Positions 40,141 through 49,522 of a stretch of 64,000 nucleotides of DNA are shown here, in pieces (the first letter of the stretch is position 1; every line of letters begins with the position of its first letter). A model generated the notes under the pieces. The model searched no databases and had not been told where the DNA came from. It worked only from the letters and a program-made list of their open reading frames with translations. The stretch is taken from the NCBI GenBank assembly GCA_938092135.1, contig CALLJL010000023.1, forward strand, positions 183,203 to 247,202, written 5' to 3'. Origin of the DNA: an uncultured bacterium (GTDB taxonomy: Bacteria; Acidobacteriota; Aminicenantia; Aminicenantales; CALLJL01). Made by a program: the position numbers and the translations under genes.

Positions 40141-40896
40141 ATGAAAGAAAATCTTATTTATAAGGCTGAGTATAAAATCCATACCTATGAAATTGATTTT
40201 AGAGGCCGAGCTCGCCCGCACTCCCTTCTTAACTATCTTCAAGATGCAGCTGCCGCTCAGGCCCTTGCCCTCGGTTTTTCGGTGGAAACCCTTTTTCGCT
40301 TCGGTTTGACCTGGGTTCTTTCTCGTTATCATATCCAAATCGAACGTTATCCCCGGCTGGGCGAAAAAATCACCGTTCTTACCTGGCCTTCTGGTCGCAG
40401 CGAATTTTTCGCCCTCAGAGATTATGAAATCTTAGATGCCTCAGGTCAAAAAATTTTGGCGGCGACAAGCTCCTGGATGGTGATCAATCTTGAACGCAAG
40501 CAACCTGTGCCTATCAATTCTCTTTACCAAGAAAGAATTATTTTCCCCCGGCGGGCCCTTGAAGATAATTTTGAGCCCCTGCCCCTTTTACCCGCAGCCG
40601 AAAGGGAAATAGAATTTCCCGTAGAAATAAATCATCTTGATATGAATCGCCATGTGAATAATGTCGTTTATATTGAATGGGCTTTAGAGGCTGTGCCCCC
40701 TGAGATTCTTTGGAGGGAGCAGCCTGTAGAAATAGAAATAAATTATAGGGCCGAAGCCGTTTATGGCCATCAGGTTATTTCACGTCTTTATCGCGTTCCT
40801 AAGGAGGAGCATGAGTTCTGGCATCAAATTATTCATCATCAGAATGGCCGGGAACTTGCTCGGCTGAGAACCCGGTGGCTGGCTTTAAATGATTAA
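40141..40896 (+). CDS. acyl-ACP thioesterase (FatA/FatB type)
   Basis: The 251 residues form two hot-dog domains. The first begins AEYKIHTYEIDFRGRA; the second has INHLDMNRHVNNVVYIEWA with the catalytic Asn-His pair. It releases fatty acids from ACP in the cytosol. It is divergent from the M14 peptidase gene, with a promoter just upstream. Confidence 0.9.
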   Translation: MKENLIYKAEYKIHTYEIDFRGRARPHSLLNYLQDAAAAQALALGFSVETLFRFGLTWVLSRYHIQIERYPRLGEKITVLTWPSGRSEFFALRDYEILDASGQKILAATSSWMVINLERKQPVPINSLYQERIIFPRRALEDNFEPLPLLPAAEREIEFPVEINHLDMNRHVNNVVYIEWALEAVPPEILWREQPVEIEINYRAEAVYGHQVISRLYRVPKEEHEFWHQIIHHQNGRELARLRTRWLALND

Positions 40897-41047
40897 ACCT
40901 TTCGAAAACCTTTTAATTCATTTTATTTAATTGAATTGAAGGGAAGATGGAGGCTTGGTTGAAGCATTTTTTTATTTATGGTCTGAAACCAAAAGAGCTG
41001 AATTAGAGAATAAATATAAAATTTTTTTATATAAGGAGGAAAAGAAG

Positions 41048-42868
41048 ATGAAAAGATTTTTGGGCTGGTTAATTCTCGGACTTCTGGTTGTTTTTCCCGG
41101 GATGGCTGCGCTCCAGCCAGCAGGTCAAGCCCAGGCCAAACCAGAGGATCTTCTCAAAAATCTGGTTCTGATTGAAAAAGTAGCCGAGGCCCCAGCGAAG
41201 ATGAAAGTTGGCCTAGAAAGCATTAAAGCCAAAGATTCGCTGGCGATGCTTTCCTATCTTGCCTCTGATCTTCTTGAAGGCCGGGAAACAGGAACCCGGG
41301 GTTATCAGCTAGCGGCTGAATATGTAGCCTCCCTTTTTTCCCTTTGGAATATTCAGCCAGCAGGGGATCACGAGGTCAGTCCAGCTGCTCGTTTTGGCGG
41401 CATGATGGGTGGACAGGCACCGGCTGCTCCGCGGCGCAGTTATTTCCAGGAAGTTGTTTTAAAAGAGATAAGCGAAAGCTCAAGCGAGATAGTCGTTGAA
41501 ACCAGAAAGGGGGATCTAATCAAATCAAGGAAATTTACCGCAGGCATCGATTACTCTAGCCTCTCCATAATTCCCGAAAGTGTTTCGGGAACCGTTGTTT
41601 TTGCTGGATATGGAATTACTGAGAAAGAAATTGGCTATGATGATTTCAAAAATCTTGACGTTAAGGATAAAGTTGTTCTTATTATTTCGGAAGCTCCGGG
41701 CAAGGATAATCCTAATTCGCCCTTCCAGAAAAAGGAATTAAAGGAGAAATATTTTCCTCTTGAGGGACCTGCTCTGATGATGCGCCAACCAGCCGGTCGT
41801 TTCAATAAAATCGAAGCTATAGCCAAGCTCGGCCCGGCGGCAATTTTGCAGGTGGCCAACACCACCCCTGATCTCGAAATAATTCGTAGCTTCATCCCAA
41901 GAAGAAGAGTCTCCGACGATCGGCCCATTGATCCCCGGCCGAGAAAACGGATGATGCTTCCCGGTGGCGGACCAACCATGCCCTTTGAAAGATCGACGGT
42001 AATCAATATTACCCGAGAAATGGCCAATGCCATTCTCGAAGGAGCTGGGGTGACGATTGACGAACTTAAGGCCAGGATTGAAAAAACTTTTAAGCCTGCT
42101 TCTATGGCTTTACCAGGAACAAGAGTCACCATCAAGACAGAAGTTAAGGCTTCTCTTGTTCGCTGCTCGAATGTTCTTGGTTATATTGAAGGTTCTGACC
42201 CCAAGCTTAAAGAAGAAGTGGTGATTATTGGGGCTCACATGGATCATCTCGGAGCCTTCGGGGATTACGTTTTTAATGGCGCTGATGATAATGGTTCAGG
42301 ATCAGTGGGTGTCCTCAATGTAGCTCGGGCGATGGCTCTTAATCCAGAGAAACCTAAACGTTCCGTTGTTTTTGCTCTTTGGACTGGAGAGGAAAAGGGA
42401 CTTCTTGGCTCTCGCTTTTATGTACGCCATCCAGCTTTTCCCCTGGAAAAAACAGTGGCTTATCTTAATATGGATATGATTAGCCGTACCTTTGATGAAG
42501 CCAGCCTGTCACGGATGGCTAGGATGTTCAATTTTCCCTCCACTGAGGAACTGCTCAAGAAGATTAAGCCCGATAATTTTCTACCCATTTCCTTTTCAGG
42601 GGGCCACCTCGGTGAAATTTTGCGACAGGCCAATCAGTATGTGGGACTTCATCTTCTGCTGAGAGAATCAACCCAGGAAGGCCGGATGATGGGGGGAAGC
42701 GATCACGCTTCCTTTGCCAGCGAAAAAATACCCTGGCTTTTCGCCAATACAGCCATGACCTCTGATTATCATCAAACAAGCGATAGTGTTGAAAAAGTCA
42801 ATGGCGAACTGATGGCCAAAATTTCCCAGTTGATTTATCTTGCTGCTTACTTTATAGCCGATAAATAA
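41048..42868 (+). CDS. exported M28-family metallo-aminopeptidase with PA domain
   Basis: ATG 41048 follows ATAAGGAGGA and gives a 606-residue protein with a signal peptide (FLGWLILGLLVVFPGMAAL). A PA-domain-like region (about 170-330) is inserted before the M28 zinc site: IGAHMDHLG, NGADDNGSG, WTGEEKGLLGS, LNMDMIS and the final His in SDYHQTSDSVEKVN, all five metal ligands being present. It would trim peptides N-terminally in the periplasm. A longer frame from 40955 lacks the ribosome site. Confidence 0.9.
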   Translation: MKRFLGWLILGLLVVFPGMAALQPAGQAQAKPEDLLKNLVLIEKVAEAPAKMKVGLESIKAKDSLAMLSYLASDLLEGRETGTRGYQLAAEYVASLFSLWNIQPAGDHEVSPAARFGGMMGGQAPAAPRRSYFQEVVLKEISESSSEIVVETRKGDLIKSRKFTAGIDYSSLSIIPESVSGTVVFAGYGITEKEIGYDDFKNLDVKDKVVLIISEAPGKDNPNSPFQKKELKEKYFPLEGPALMMRQPAGRFNKIEAIAKLGPAAILQVANTTPDLEIIRSFIPRRRVSDDRPIDPRPRKRMMLPGGGPTMPFERSTVINITREMANAILEGAGVTIDELKARIEKTFKPASMALPGTRVTIKTEVKASLVRCSNVLGYIEGSDPKLKEEVVIIGAHMDHLGAFGDYVFNGADDNGSGSVGVLNVARAMALNPEKPKRSVVFALWTGEEKGLLGSRFYVRHPAFPLEKTVAYLNMDMISRTFDEASLSRMARMFNFPSTEELLKKIKPDNFLPISFSGGHLGEILRQANQYVGLHLLLRESTQEGRMMGGSDHASFASEKIPWLFANTAMTSDYHQTSDSVEKVNGELMAKISQLIYLAAYFIADK

Positions 42869-43084
42869 TTTTGCCTAACTGTCGGATTGAAAGGACAAAC
42901 AAAGAAGTTGCTCTGATTATCTATTCATTTTTAATTGAGGGTTTTCCGGCGAATAAATTTTTGGTAAAGTTTAAGGAAGGAAATTTTTATTCAAGAAAAG
43001 GAAAATTCTTTTCAATTCGATTTAAAATAAAAAATTGGAATAAATTAAAATTAAAAAAATTTTAAACCTCAACAGGTCATAAAT

Positions 43085-43630
43085 TTGGCTAAGAAAGACA
43101 AAAAGCAAGTAATTGTCTTGGCCATGCATGGGGTTCCACCCAAAGATTTTCCTCGTCTTGAGTTGATGGAATATTTCCGATTATCTTTCAAGGCTGAGGA
43201 GAACCCCTCGTCTCTTTCTCCAGCCGAGAGGATCCGTCTGGATGAATTGGAGAAAAAGATGAGATCCTGGCCTAGAAATGAAGGGAACGACCCCTTTTAT
43301 GCTGGTTCAATAAAAATAGCCCGGGCACTGGCCTCTTTAGCTGGTTGCGAGGTAATCCTTGGTTTCAATGAATTTTGCTCGCCCTCAGTTGAGGAAGCTC
43401 TTGAATTGGCCTGTTTGCGGCAGCCAGAGATAATTTTTGTCTTGACGCCTATGCTGACTCCAGGTGGTGAACATGCAGCTCAAGAGATTCCGGCCTCTAT
43501 TGATAAAGTAAAAGCCCGACACCCGGAGATAGAATTTTTCTATGCCTGGCCTTTTGAACCAGAGGAGATCGCCTCTTTCCTCCTGACTACAGGAAAGAAA
43601 AAGTTTGATCAGGCTAAAAAACTTGAATAA
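43085..43630 (+). CDS. CbiX/sirohydrochlorin chelatase-like protein
   Basis: The 181-residue protein starts VIVLAMHGVPPKDFPR, as chelatase-fold proteins do with the catalytic His, and continues FNEFCSPSVEEALELA and FVLTPMLTPGGEHAAQEIP, the second active-site region. It may insert Co or Fe into sirohydrochlorin or be a divergent relative. It begins at TTG 43085 with only a weak ribosome site. No other cobalamin-synthesis genes are next to it. Confidence 0.7.
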   Translation: MAKKDKKQVIVLAMHGVPPKDFPRLELMEYFRLSFKAEENPSSLSPAERIRLDELEKKMRSWPRNEGNDPFYAGSIKIARALASLAGCEVILGFNEFCSPSVEEALELACLRQPEIIFVLTPMLTPGGEHAAQEIPASIDKVKARHPEIEFFYAWPFEPEEIASFLLTTGKKKFDQAKKLE

Positions 43631-43660
43631 ATTTTTCATGGCTAGATAAGCACTTAATTG

Positions 43661-43712
43661 GGCGTTTATTTTCTGGAACTCAATTCAAAAACGCCAGTGA
43701 GGCTTGTTTTTT
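43661..43712 (+). terminator. weak candidate terminator after the CbiX-like gene
   Basis: GGCGTTT (43661-43667) can pair with AAACGCC (43689-43695). A short GCC/GGC stem follows and then TTTTTT. The long loop and distance to the T-run make this weak. Confidence 0.3.
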
Positions 43713-43834
43713 AAAAAGAGAAATATTATTAAAAAGTAATATCAAATAGAGAATCTAGCTGATCAAATTTAGAGAAGTGATTAAATTTTTAAAAGCAGAT
43801 AAAAGTTATTGAGCCAAAATGAAGGGAGAGAGAA

Positions 43835-44302
43835 ATGAAAGTAGTTATAATTATGGGATCAAAGGCTGATCTGGATTGGTCAAAAAAAATTGTTGAGGCC
43901 CTTAAAGAATTGGGAATTCCTTCAATTCTAAGAATTGCCTCAGCCCATAAGGTGCCTTTAAGATGCCTGGAAATAATAAAAGAATATGAAAAAGAAGGGG
44001 CTGTTTTTATTACCGTTGCTGGCCGCAGTAACGCCCTTAGCGGCTTGATAGATGCCCAGACAGTCTGGCCGGTAATTGCTTGTCCTCCTTACAGTGAGAA
44101 ATTTAGCGGCCTCGATATTCTTTCCAGTTTGAGGATGCCCTCGGGCGTTTCGCCGATGGTTGTTCTAGAACCAGAAAATGCAGCTCTGGCCGCGGCTAAA
44201 ATTATTGCCCTCGTTGACCCGGAAGTAAGAAAAAAGGTGGAGGAATTCCAGGAGAAGATGCGTCAGAAATTGGGGGAAGATGATGCTTCCCTCCCCAAAT
44301 AA
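43835..44302 (+). CDS. purE: phosphoribosylaminoimidazole carboxylase, class II PurE
   Basis: The 155 residues are PurE. The motifs IRIASAHKVP, TVAGRSNALSGLIDAQ, ACPPYSEKFSGLDILSS and SLRMPSGVSPMVVLEPENA match class II PurE, which carboxylates aminoimidazole ribotide directly with CO2, as in Treponema and animals, rather than class I PurE, which uses N5-CAIR from PurK. GAAGGGAGAG precedes the ATG. No purK is in the window, in line with class II. Confidence 0.92.
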   Translation: MKVVIIMGSKADLDWSKKIVEALKELGIPSILRIASAHKVPLRCLEIIKEYEKEGAVFITVAGRSNALSGLIDAQTVWPVIACPPYSEKFSGLDILSSLRMPSGVSPMVVLEPENAALAAAKIIALVDPEVRKKVEEFQEKMRQKLGEDDASLPK

Positions 44303-45134
44303 AATAAAAATATTTACTTGGCTTGTCTAAGATAAATTACTTCAGTTGAGCCTAGTTTGAAATACTCTTTTTTAAATTACAAAAAAATAAAGATTTTTAA
44401 GGAAGGATGGAAGAAAATAAAGTAAACGAGGACAACAAATGAATGAAGATAATGCGAGAAGCGAGCAATAGCTAAATAGGAGGGAAAATATTTTCCTCAG
44501 AAAATATTTTTTAAAAAAGATAAAGGTGCTGATATCGACAGCTTATCCCTGAACAATAGCTAAAAAAGGATGGGATGAAGCGTAAGAAGCTTTTAATAAG
44601 CTTTTCCAATGAAGTTGATATAATAATTGATTTTTTTATATAACTCTTTTTTAATGTTTTAAGCAATTTCCTTGAATATCATGTTGCGAACTCAGGAGAT
44701 ATTGATTTGACATTACATTCTGAATTAGCTATTATTTTTAGACTTTAAAAAAACTAAATGGCAAGAACTTGAGTTTCCGGCCTGCCTGTGATTGTTCCTT
44801 TTAGGATAAATCAAAATAAAATGATATAAAAAAGCATCAGTCAATATTTGGGAAGAGAAACAAAAGAACCAAAATAAATTTCAAAAGGATGAGGCAATAA
44901 ATATTTATCTAGAGGACAAAAGAGATATGTAAAAGAAAAAAATGTAAAAAATAAAGATAAAATATAACAAAATTAGAATAAGAAATCAATCCTAGAAACT
45001 AAATCAATTAAAGAGAAATAAGCCAAGTGAAAAAAGACAGGAATAGAATAATGAAGCAGAAAGGTTAACAATGAAATAACTAAAGGATAAATAGGTCAAA
45101 TAAATTTCAGAAAGATGATTAGGGTGAGGTTCGA
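44303..45134. other. long AT-rich intergenic region with hairpin
   Basis: These 832 bases lack any credible gene in six frames. They contain the perfect hairpin at 44485-44510 and a short AAGCTT...AAGCTT inverted pair at 44587-44603. An undetected small RNA is possible but I cannot support one. Confidence 0.6.
44485..44510. repeat. perfect 11-bp AT-rich inverted repeat
   Basis: AAAATATTTTC, loop CTCA, GAAAATATTTT: a perfect stem with a four-base loop, running into further T then A bases. It lies 180 bases after the purE stop and could end transcription weakly. Confidence 0.55.
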
Positions 45135-47375
45135 ATGAAATTTATTAAAAGGTTAAACGATTTTTATCGCAAATATATATTTACTTTTAGTTTTGTTCTG
45201 CTATTTCTAATGGCCAGGCCAACCGAATTTGGCGAGGAAACAGGTTTTTTTCATGGTTATGCTATTGCCAGACCGATAATTAAGGTAGCTGTTGGGCGAC
45301 GTTTAAATGAAGCCTGGATAAAAGCCTCATCAGGAATGAAAGTCTATGAGGTGAGCGATAGATATAAATTAATTGCCGATGAGGCTAGTGAGGTTTTGAT
45401 CAGGGGAAGTAAAATTCAACTTTCAGAAAAGTTTCTGGTTCAGGTAGGTTCGGCTGAAAACAGGCGAGAGGCAGAAAAATTGGCCGAAAAAGCTAGAGCA
45501 AAAGTCGAAGGCCGGATTACGATTGCAGAAGAAGTTGACCGCTATCGGGGTCGTCGCCTTTATGCGGTTCGCTATGGCGATTTTCTTACTCGCGGTGAAG
45601 CCCTGGCTTTTGTCAAAAAATTGAATGAAGCTTCGATTGAAGATGCCTGGATTTATCGCGAGGAGGTGGCTTGGCTCGAAAAAAATGCCTTTTGGGCCCT
45701 TGTGGATAATCAGCTTTTCCAATTCCAAGAAAAAACTACTCTCTATCTTGTTCCGTCCAGCCAATGGAGCTTTTTAAGTTTCAACGGTACTGCCTATCGG
45801 GGCATGTTCATTATCCAGATGAAGAGCTCGGGGTTACAAATTATTAATGTTCTTAATCTTGAAGATTATTTAAAGGGAGTTGTGCCGGTGGAGCTTTCTC
45901 CGGGCCGCTTTGGCGAACTTGAGGCTCTTAAAGCCCAAGCAGTTGCGGCCCGAACCTATGCCTTTCGTAATCTGGGTTTGATGGCCAGTGAAGGCTTTGA
46001 CCTTCTGGCAACCCCCGAACATCAGGCCTATGGCGGGTTAAGTGCCGAGCATCCCCTAAGCAATCAGGCCGTTGAAGAGACAAAGGGGGAAGGGCTCTTC
46101 TTCCAAGGTCGACCGATTGAAGCCCTCTATACTTCTACCTGCGGAGGGATGACTGAGGAAGGGCAGGCTGTTTTTGGCGGTCTTGATCTCGCCTATCTAA
46201 AAGCTACGCCCTGCGTTGAGGAAAAAACAACCGAGCATCAGGTGAGAACTTCGAGGCCAGCCCTTCATTTCTTTCTGGGCCCAAGGGACATAACTCAGGA
46301 AATTAGCTTGATCGCCTCTTTGGGCATTATTCGAGGAGAAGACCTATTAGAATGGCCTTCGGCCTATTTAAAGGAAAGCGTGAAGACCGGGGAAATTGAG
46401 GCTTGGATGAAGGCTGTAGCTGCCTACTTGAAAATCAGGGTGCCTAAAATTGCTCCCCCATCCGAGCCTATCTACCCCGCTTCCTTTGGTTATTTTGTCA
46501 TTGATTATTTAGGGTGGACGGAAAGAATGCACCATCTCCTTCTGCCGAGTGAAATAAATTTTCTTTTGCGCGATTTCCCTTCGCTTCAAGAAAAAGAGCG
46601 CCGACCTTTAGCCTATTTGATTCGGGAAGGTTATTTTTCGCTTCCTCCCAAGGAGAGCCTCTTTTCCCAGCCCATTAGCCGGGGGGAAGCTTTGTTAACC
46701 TTAGCCCGAATTATTCAGAAAGAAAAGAATCCCTTGATCAAAGCGCGATTTCTGGGAATTGATAAAGGTTACTTGAAACTTGAAATCAATGGGGAAATTA
46801 GCAGCTTGAGACTTTCTCCTCAAGCCTTTCTTTTTCGCTCCATAGATAACGAGACCTTCCCGGCCTCATCCCTCCTTTTTCTTGGTGGCGAAGCGGTGAC
46901 TTTCTTAAAAGAGGAGGAGCAGGTTGTCTGGTTAAGAGCTGAGCCCACGGCTGAGACTAATGTTCTTGACCGGGAATCGTCCTTTTCCAGCTGGCAGGTT
47001 CGCTTGAGCCGCGAGGAACTAAGCCGACGTCTTAATGAGTCTTTTCCCATAGGCGAACTCGTTGACCTTAGGGTTTTGAAGCGGGGGAAGTCACACCGCG
47101 TTCTTGAGCTGGAAATAATCGGTCAGAGCGGCCGCTCGACTGTCCGGGGCCTTAGAGTCCGCTGGGTTCTTGGATTAAGGGATACTCTCTTCACCATTGA
47201 TCGCGAATATGATGAGGCGGGCCGGATTAGCCATTTCATTTTCACTGGAAGGGGTTGGGGCCATGGGGTTGGTCTCTGTCAGGTTGGAGCCTTTGGCTTG
47301 GCCCAAAGAGGAGCTACTTATCGCCAAATCTTGAACAAATATTATCCCGGGACTAAAATAAGCAAGCTTTATTAA
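45135..47375 (+). CDS. SpoIID/LytB-domain protein with SPOR domain
   Basis: The 746-residue protein has a signal-like N-terminus (YIFTFSFVLLFLMARP), a SPOR peptidoglycan-binding domain (about 97-180: FLVQVGSAENRREAEKLAEK), and a SpoIID domain (LNLEDYLKGVVPVELSP, ALKAQAVAARTYAFRN, TSTCGGMTEEGQAVFGG, ending GRGWGHGVGLCQVGAFGLA). Between the two SpoIID halves is a ~300-residue insertion with a possible S-layer-like or regulatory fold. SpoIID enzymes are lytic transglycosylases acting on denuded glycan, which SPOR domains bind. Confidence 0.9.
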   Translation: MKFIKRLNDFYRKYIFTFSFVLLFLMARPTEFGEETGFFHGYAIARPIIKVAVGRRLNEAWIKASSGMKVYEVSDRYKLIADEASEVLIRGSKIQLSEKFLVQVGSAENRREAEKLAEKARAKVEGRITIAEEVDRYRGRRLYAVRYGDFLTRGEALAFVKKLNEASIEDAWIYREEVAWLEKNAFWALVDNQLFQFQEKTTLYLVPSSQWSFLSFNGTAYRGMFIIQMKSSGLQIINVLNLEDYLKGVVPVELSPGRFGELEALKAQAVAARTYAFRNLGLMASEGFDLLATPEHQAYGGLSAEHPLSNQAVEETKGEGLFFQGRPIEALYTSTCGGMTEEGQAVFGGLDLAYLKATPCVEEKTTEHQVRTSRPALHFFLGPRDITQEISLIASLGIIRGEDLLEWPSAYLKESVKTGEIEAWMKAVAAYLKIRVPKIAPPSEPIYPASFGYFVIDYLGWTERMHHLLLPSEINFLLRDFPSLQEKERRPLAYLIREGYFSLPPKESLFSQPISRGEALLTLARIIQKEKNPLIKARFLGIDKGYLKLEINGEISSLRLSPQAFLFRSIDNETFPASSLLFLGGEAVTFLKEEEQVVWLRAEPTAETNVLDRESSFSSWQVRLSREELSRRLNESFPIGELVDLRVLKRGKSHRVLELEIIGQSGRSTVRGLRVRWVLGLRDTLFTIDREYDEAGRISHFIFTGRGWGHGVGLCQVGAFGLAQRGATYRQILNKYYPGTKISKLY

Positions 47376-47394
47376 ATTTAAGCAGGAGAGATTC

Positions 47395-47949
47395 GTGTCT
47401 ATTGAAGATTGGAAAAAAGAATTAAGACAATTATTGCGTCAAAAATCTCTGATTACGGGGGTTGAGCGAGTTCTCTCGTCTGGGCGTATTAGCAATTACT
47501 ATATTGATGCCAGAATGACCACTCTCGATCCAAAGGGAGCTCAGCTTGTGGCCCGCCTTATCCTCGAGGTTTTGCGCCCCTTTGAGGTTGATGCTATTGG
47601 TGGTCCTACCCTGGGGGCGGACCCAATCGTGGCTGCTGTGGCGGCTTTAAGTGCTGAGACTGATCACCCCCTTCCTGCCTTTATTGTTCGGAAAGAGCCA
47701 AAACAACATGGCGAACGCAAAATGATAGAAGGCCCCTTTAAGCGGGGGTGGCGGGTTTGTATTGTCGATGATGTAGTTACCACCGGGGGCTCAACCCTTA
47801 AGGCTTGTCAGGCCGTTGAGGAGGAAGGTGGCATTGTCGTTTTGACCTTGGCCATTGTGGACCGCCAGGAAGGGGGTCGGGAAAACCTGGAAGCGAAGGG
47901 TTATACCTTTGTTTCTTTGCTGACCCGCGATGAGTTGTTCCAGGATTAA
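47395..47949 (+). CDS. pyrE: orotate phosphoribosyltransferase
   Basis: GTG 47395 follows GCAGGAGAG. The 184-residue protein has IDARMTTLDPKGAQLVA, GGPTLGADPIVAAVA and the PRPP-binding loop VCIVDDVVTTGGSTLKA. It makes OMP from orotate and PRPP in pyrimidine synthesis. It lies 19 bases after the SpoIID gene. Confidence 0.95.
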   Translation: MSIEDWKKELRQLLRQKSLITGVERVLSSGRISNYYIDARMTTLDPKGAQLVARLILEVLRPFEVDAIGGPTLGADPIVAAVAALSAETDHPLPAFIVRKEPKQHGERKMIEGPFKRGWRVCIVDDVVTTGGSTLKACQAVEEEGGIVVLTLAIVDRQEGGRENLEAKGYTFVSLLTRDELFQD

Positions 47950-48034
47950 AGAATTTAAGCCAATTAAATCGGGATAATTAGGTAAAATTGGTAAATTGAA
48001 AACTGTTGAATTAGATTATTAGGGGGGCCAAATT

Positions 48035-49105
48035 ATGGGGAAAAGCCAATTTAAATTTTATCAATTTAAGGGAAATAAGCCGAAGATTAAAAAAATGGAG
48101 ATTGAAAAGAAAGAGAAAAAAGAAAAAAGAAAGAATCTCGAAGGAAAATTTATGGGGGGAAATCATTTTGCCAGGAAAAGTTTCAGAAAATCATTGAGAA
48201 GGGGGGGAATAAGCAAAATCTCTTCTGAGAAAATCAGGATAAATTTCCCCCCATCTTTTTTTCTGGTTTTTCTGATTTTATTCAGCTTTTTATCAGCCTT
48301 CTCTTTTTTTTCCTGTCGCCAAACAAAGTCATTGAATCAGGAAGCAGAAAAAGTTCTCGCTGTCGCCCCGAATGAAATTGCCATCCGGAATGTGGTTAAA
48401 GAGGAAGTTCGCTATTTTATTCGCCGAATTTACAGCGATTCCGGCTGGGAGGAGAAGGTCATTTCTTCTGGCGCCGTTCATAAATATAAAGCTCCGGCGG
48501 GTCTTGAAATTCAATTTGAAAGGGCCTCGGGAAGCAGGGATTATCAGCTTGATCCTGGCCGAGCTTATGCTTTCCGCTATGATGAACAGGGCGAGCTTGA
48601 GCTCTTTGAAGCTTCCCATGGCCGAGAAGACGCCGTTGACCTTGCCCCTTTTGTGCCGACGCCCATGGCCGTGGTCGAGAAAATGCTCGAAATGGCCAAT
48701 GTAACCAAAGAGGATGTGGTTTATGACCTCGGCTGCGGCGATGGCCGGATTGTCGTTACTGCCGCTGAGAAATATGGGGCAAGAGGTGTAGGCATTGACC
48801 TCGATCCTAGGCGGATTGCTGAAAGCCAGGAAAGAGCTAAAAGGGCGGGGGTGACGTCTCTAGTTCGCTTCTTGCAGCAGGATGTCATGAAAGCTGATTT
48901 TTCCCAGGCTACAGTGGTTACTCTTTATCTGCTTCCTGAATCAAATGAATTGCTGCGACCGCTTCTTGAGAAACAATTGAAACCGGGAGCCAGGGTTGTT
49001 TCCCATAATTATGAAATCCCAGGCTGGGAACAAAAACAGATAGGATATGAAGTAGTTACAACTGAAGATGGCACCCAGCACACTATTTATCTTTACCGCC
49101 GCTAA
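48035..49105 (+). CDS. membrane-anchored class I SAM-dependent methyltransferase
   Basis: The C-terminal ~190 residues form a methyltransferase with motif I VYDLGCGDGRIVVTAAEK, VGIDLDPRRIAES and LLPESNELLRPLLEK. Before it lie a Lys/Glu-rich N-terminus (residues 10-50), a hydrophobic stretch FFLVFLILFSFLSAFSFFSC that looks like a lipoprotein signal (Cys94), and a ~100-residue domain of unknown fold. An alternative start at 48152 (MGGNHFARK) has a GAAGGA site. A methyltransferase domain behind a lipobox is odd because SAM is cytosolic; it may instead be an N-in membrane anchor. Confidence 0.75.
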   Translation: MGKSQFKFYQFKGNKPKIKKMEIEKKEKKEKRKNLEGKFMGGNHFARKSFRKSLRRGGISKISSEKIRINFPPSFFLVFLILFSFLSAFSFFSCRQTKSLNQEAEKVLAVAPNEIAIRNVVKEEVRYFIRRIYSDSGWEEKVISSGAVHKYKAPAGLEIQFERASGSRDYQLDPGRAYAFRYDEQGELELFEASHGREDAVDLAPFVPTPMAVVEKMLEMANVTKEDVVYDLGCGDGRIVVTAAEKYGARGVGIDLDPRRIAESQERAKRAGVTSLVRFLQQDVMKADFSQATVVTLYLLPESNELLRPLLEKQLKPGARVVSHNYEIPGWEQKQIGYEVVTTEDGTQHTIYLYRR

Positions 49106-49520
49106 AACGAAAAGCCTTATGGCCGTTATCTTTTAAAAATTGCCTTTTGGGTTTTTTAGCATCCTTTGAGCTAATTATTTTTTGGAAAATTTTATCTTCA
49201 AAAGAGAGCCGAGGGTGGGTCTCTTTTCTAGATCAAAGGCCAAACTATTTTAATCACAAGCTTTAATAATAAGCCCCTCTTTTAAATTAAATTGCGAATT
49301 CCTTTGTCCGCTGGTTAGCTCTTTGGCTTATAAAGAGAAAAATTTCATGGCCGAGAAAAAGGGGGCGTAGTTCCGAGGGATTAATCAAAAAAGCAGGATT
49401 AATTAAAAAAGTATGCGTTCCTTAAGAAAGCTACTTTACCTAAAGAGAAAGAAATTAAAAAATGTATTCTTCCCCCTTTATCCAAAAGAGAAATTAATAA
49501 AAAATGTATGTGTCCCCAAT
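49106..49520. other. intergenic region with degenerate repeat copies
   Basis: These 415 bases hold no gene. The right end carries two degenerate copies of the GTGTCCCC repeat (near 49405-49424 and 49456-49480) before the full copy at 49499, spaced about 45 bases apart. Confidence 0.55.
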
Positions 49521-49522
49521 TT
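49499..49522 (+). repeat. dispersed GTGTCCCC repeat copy overlapping the kbl stop
   Basis: Plus strand reads AAAAAATGTATGTGTCCCC then AATTT. The kbl stop codon (reverse of 49521-49523) falls in its right end. Confidence 0.85.

Noticed and set aside
42871..43065. 64-residue frame after the M28 peptidase
   Set aside because: TTG start, Lys/Phe-rich AT sequence, no ribosome site or recognisable motif.
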